A stretch of 6,198 nucleotides of DNA, from contig CAKQEI010000095.1 of NCBI GenBank assembly GCA_934230115.1, positions 1 to 6,198 of the forward strand, written 5' to 3'. The stretch is from an uncultured Prevotella sp. (GTDB lineage Bacteria > Bacteroidota > Bacteroidia > Bacteroidales > Bacteroidaceae). Positions 6,102-6,198 of the stretch are shown piece after piece. Numbering within the stretch: the stretch's first letter is position 1; each line of letters opens with the position of its first letter. The notes under the pieces are model-generated. The model was given only the letters and a program-made list of their open reading frames with translations, was not told the DNA's origin and made no database searches. Position numbers and translations under genes: made by a program.

Positions 6102-6133
6102 AAAAAAAATCGGCTGTCTCGCGACATCCGATT
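6102..6133 (-). terminator. Intrinsic terminator reading leftward, or leader hairpin
   Basis: AATCGG (6108-6113) pairs with CCGATT (6128-6133) and, after one C/T mismatch, TGTC (6115-6118) pairs with GACA (6123-6126) around a TCGC loop. On the minus strand the stem runs straight into eight T (positions 6109 to 6102), the classic form of an intrinsic terminator for a minus-strand gene lying beyond the right edge. On the plus strand no T tract follows, so in that direction it would be a leader hairpin instead. The stretch between it and the promoter at 6004 holds no gene. Confidence 0.6.
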
Positions 6134-6198
6134 CTCAAAAACAAACTACTTAAAAACTAATCTACTAAAACAAATCAAAAAATCTTCGCTACTTTTAG
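6134..6198. other. A-rich right edge, leader or gene tail undecided
   Basis: The plus strand here is a purine-poor-in-G, A-rich run with words such as ACTTAAAAACTAATC and ACTAAAACAAATC and no ATG, resembling the unstructured 5' leaders in front of Bacteroidetes genes. On the minus strand one frame stays open from the edge to a TAG at 6146-6148, encoding a tail ending SRLVFK, 13 bases before the hairpin. Either a plus-strand gene starts just outside the window or a minus-strand gene ends here. The sequence shown does not decide. Confidence 0.35.

Noticed and set aside
1..6198. Mobile element, tRNA, rRNA or origin
   Set aside because: No transposase or integrase motifs, target duplications, cloverleaf-like stretches or ribosomal RNA signatures were seen on either strand.

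Overview
The window looks like chromosomal DNA from a Bacteroidales bacterium, most probably Prevotella or a close relative. The main reasons are promoter boxes of the Bacteroidetes primary-sigma type (TTTG, about 19-21 bases, TAnnTTTG), A-rich ribosome-binding regions without a clear Shine-Dalgarno, a serpin lipoprotein, intergenic arrays built from GAGTTTTGAATTTT-like words, and proteins closest in character to Bacteroidales versions of GuaA and of the AmgK-like kinase. No mobile element, CRISPR array, tRNA or rRNA was seen.

Layout. Positions 1-178 are an AT-rich upstream region with one possible -7 box. A plus-strand gene (179-1459) encodes a serpin with a lipoprotein signal. Positions 1460-1663 separate it from the convergent minus-strand genes and are almost entirely a nested inverted/direct repeat with small GC-rich hairpins, probably acting as the terminator zone for both sides. 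The rest, 1664-5938, is a minus-strand gene row. In transcription order it holds a 69-residue two-helix membrane protein (5729-5938), an AmgK-like sugar kinase fused to a RapZ C-terminal domain (4201-5745, overlapping the small gene by 17 bases), a MurU-like sugar-1-phosphate nucleotidyltransferase (3317-4132, with its own near-perfect promoter), and GMP synthase guaA (1664-3274, 42 bases further on). Upstream of 5938 lies a second good promoter. At 6102-6133 a hairpin with an adjoining run of eight A (T on the minus strand) reads as an intrinsic terminator for a minus-strand gene beyond the right edge, although a plus-strand leader is also possible.

Function. The kinase and nucleotidyltransferase form the core of the anomeric amino-sugar salvage route: AmgK phosphorylates MurNAc/GlcNAc at C1 and MurU makes UDP-MurNAc, bypassing de novo synthesis of cell-wall precursors. 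The fused RapZ domain, which in Escherichia coli senses glucosamine-6-phosphate and steers glmS expression, suggests built-in sensing of amino-sugar supply. guaA, at the end of the row, supplies GMP and may simply be co-transcribed.

Most worth a second look: the kinase-RapZ fusion; a repeat of intergenic character inserted in frame into the nucleotidyltransferase; a roughly 28-residue insertion in the dimerisation domain of GuaA; and the nested repeat array between the convergent genes.
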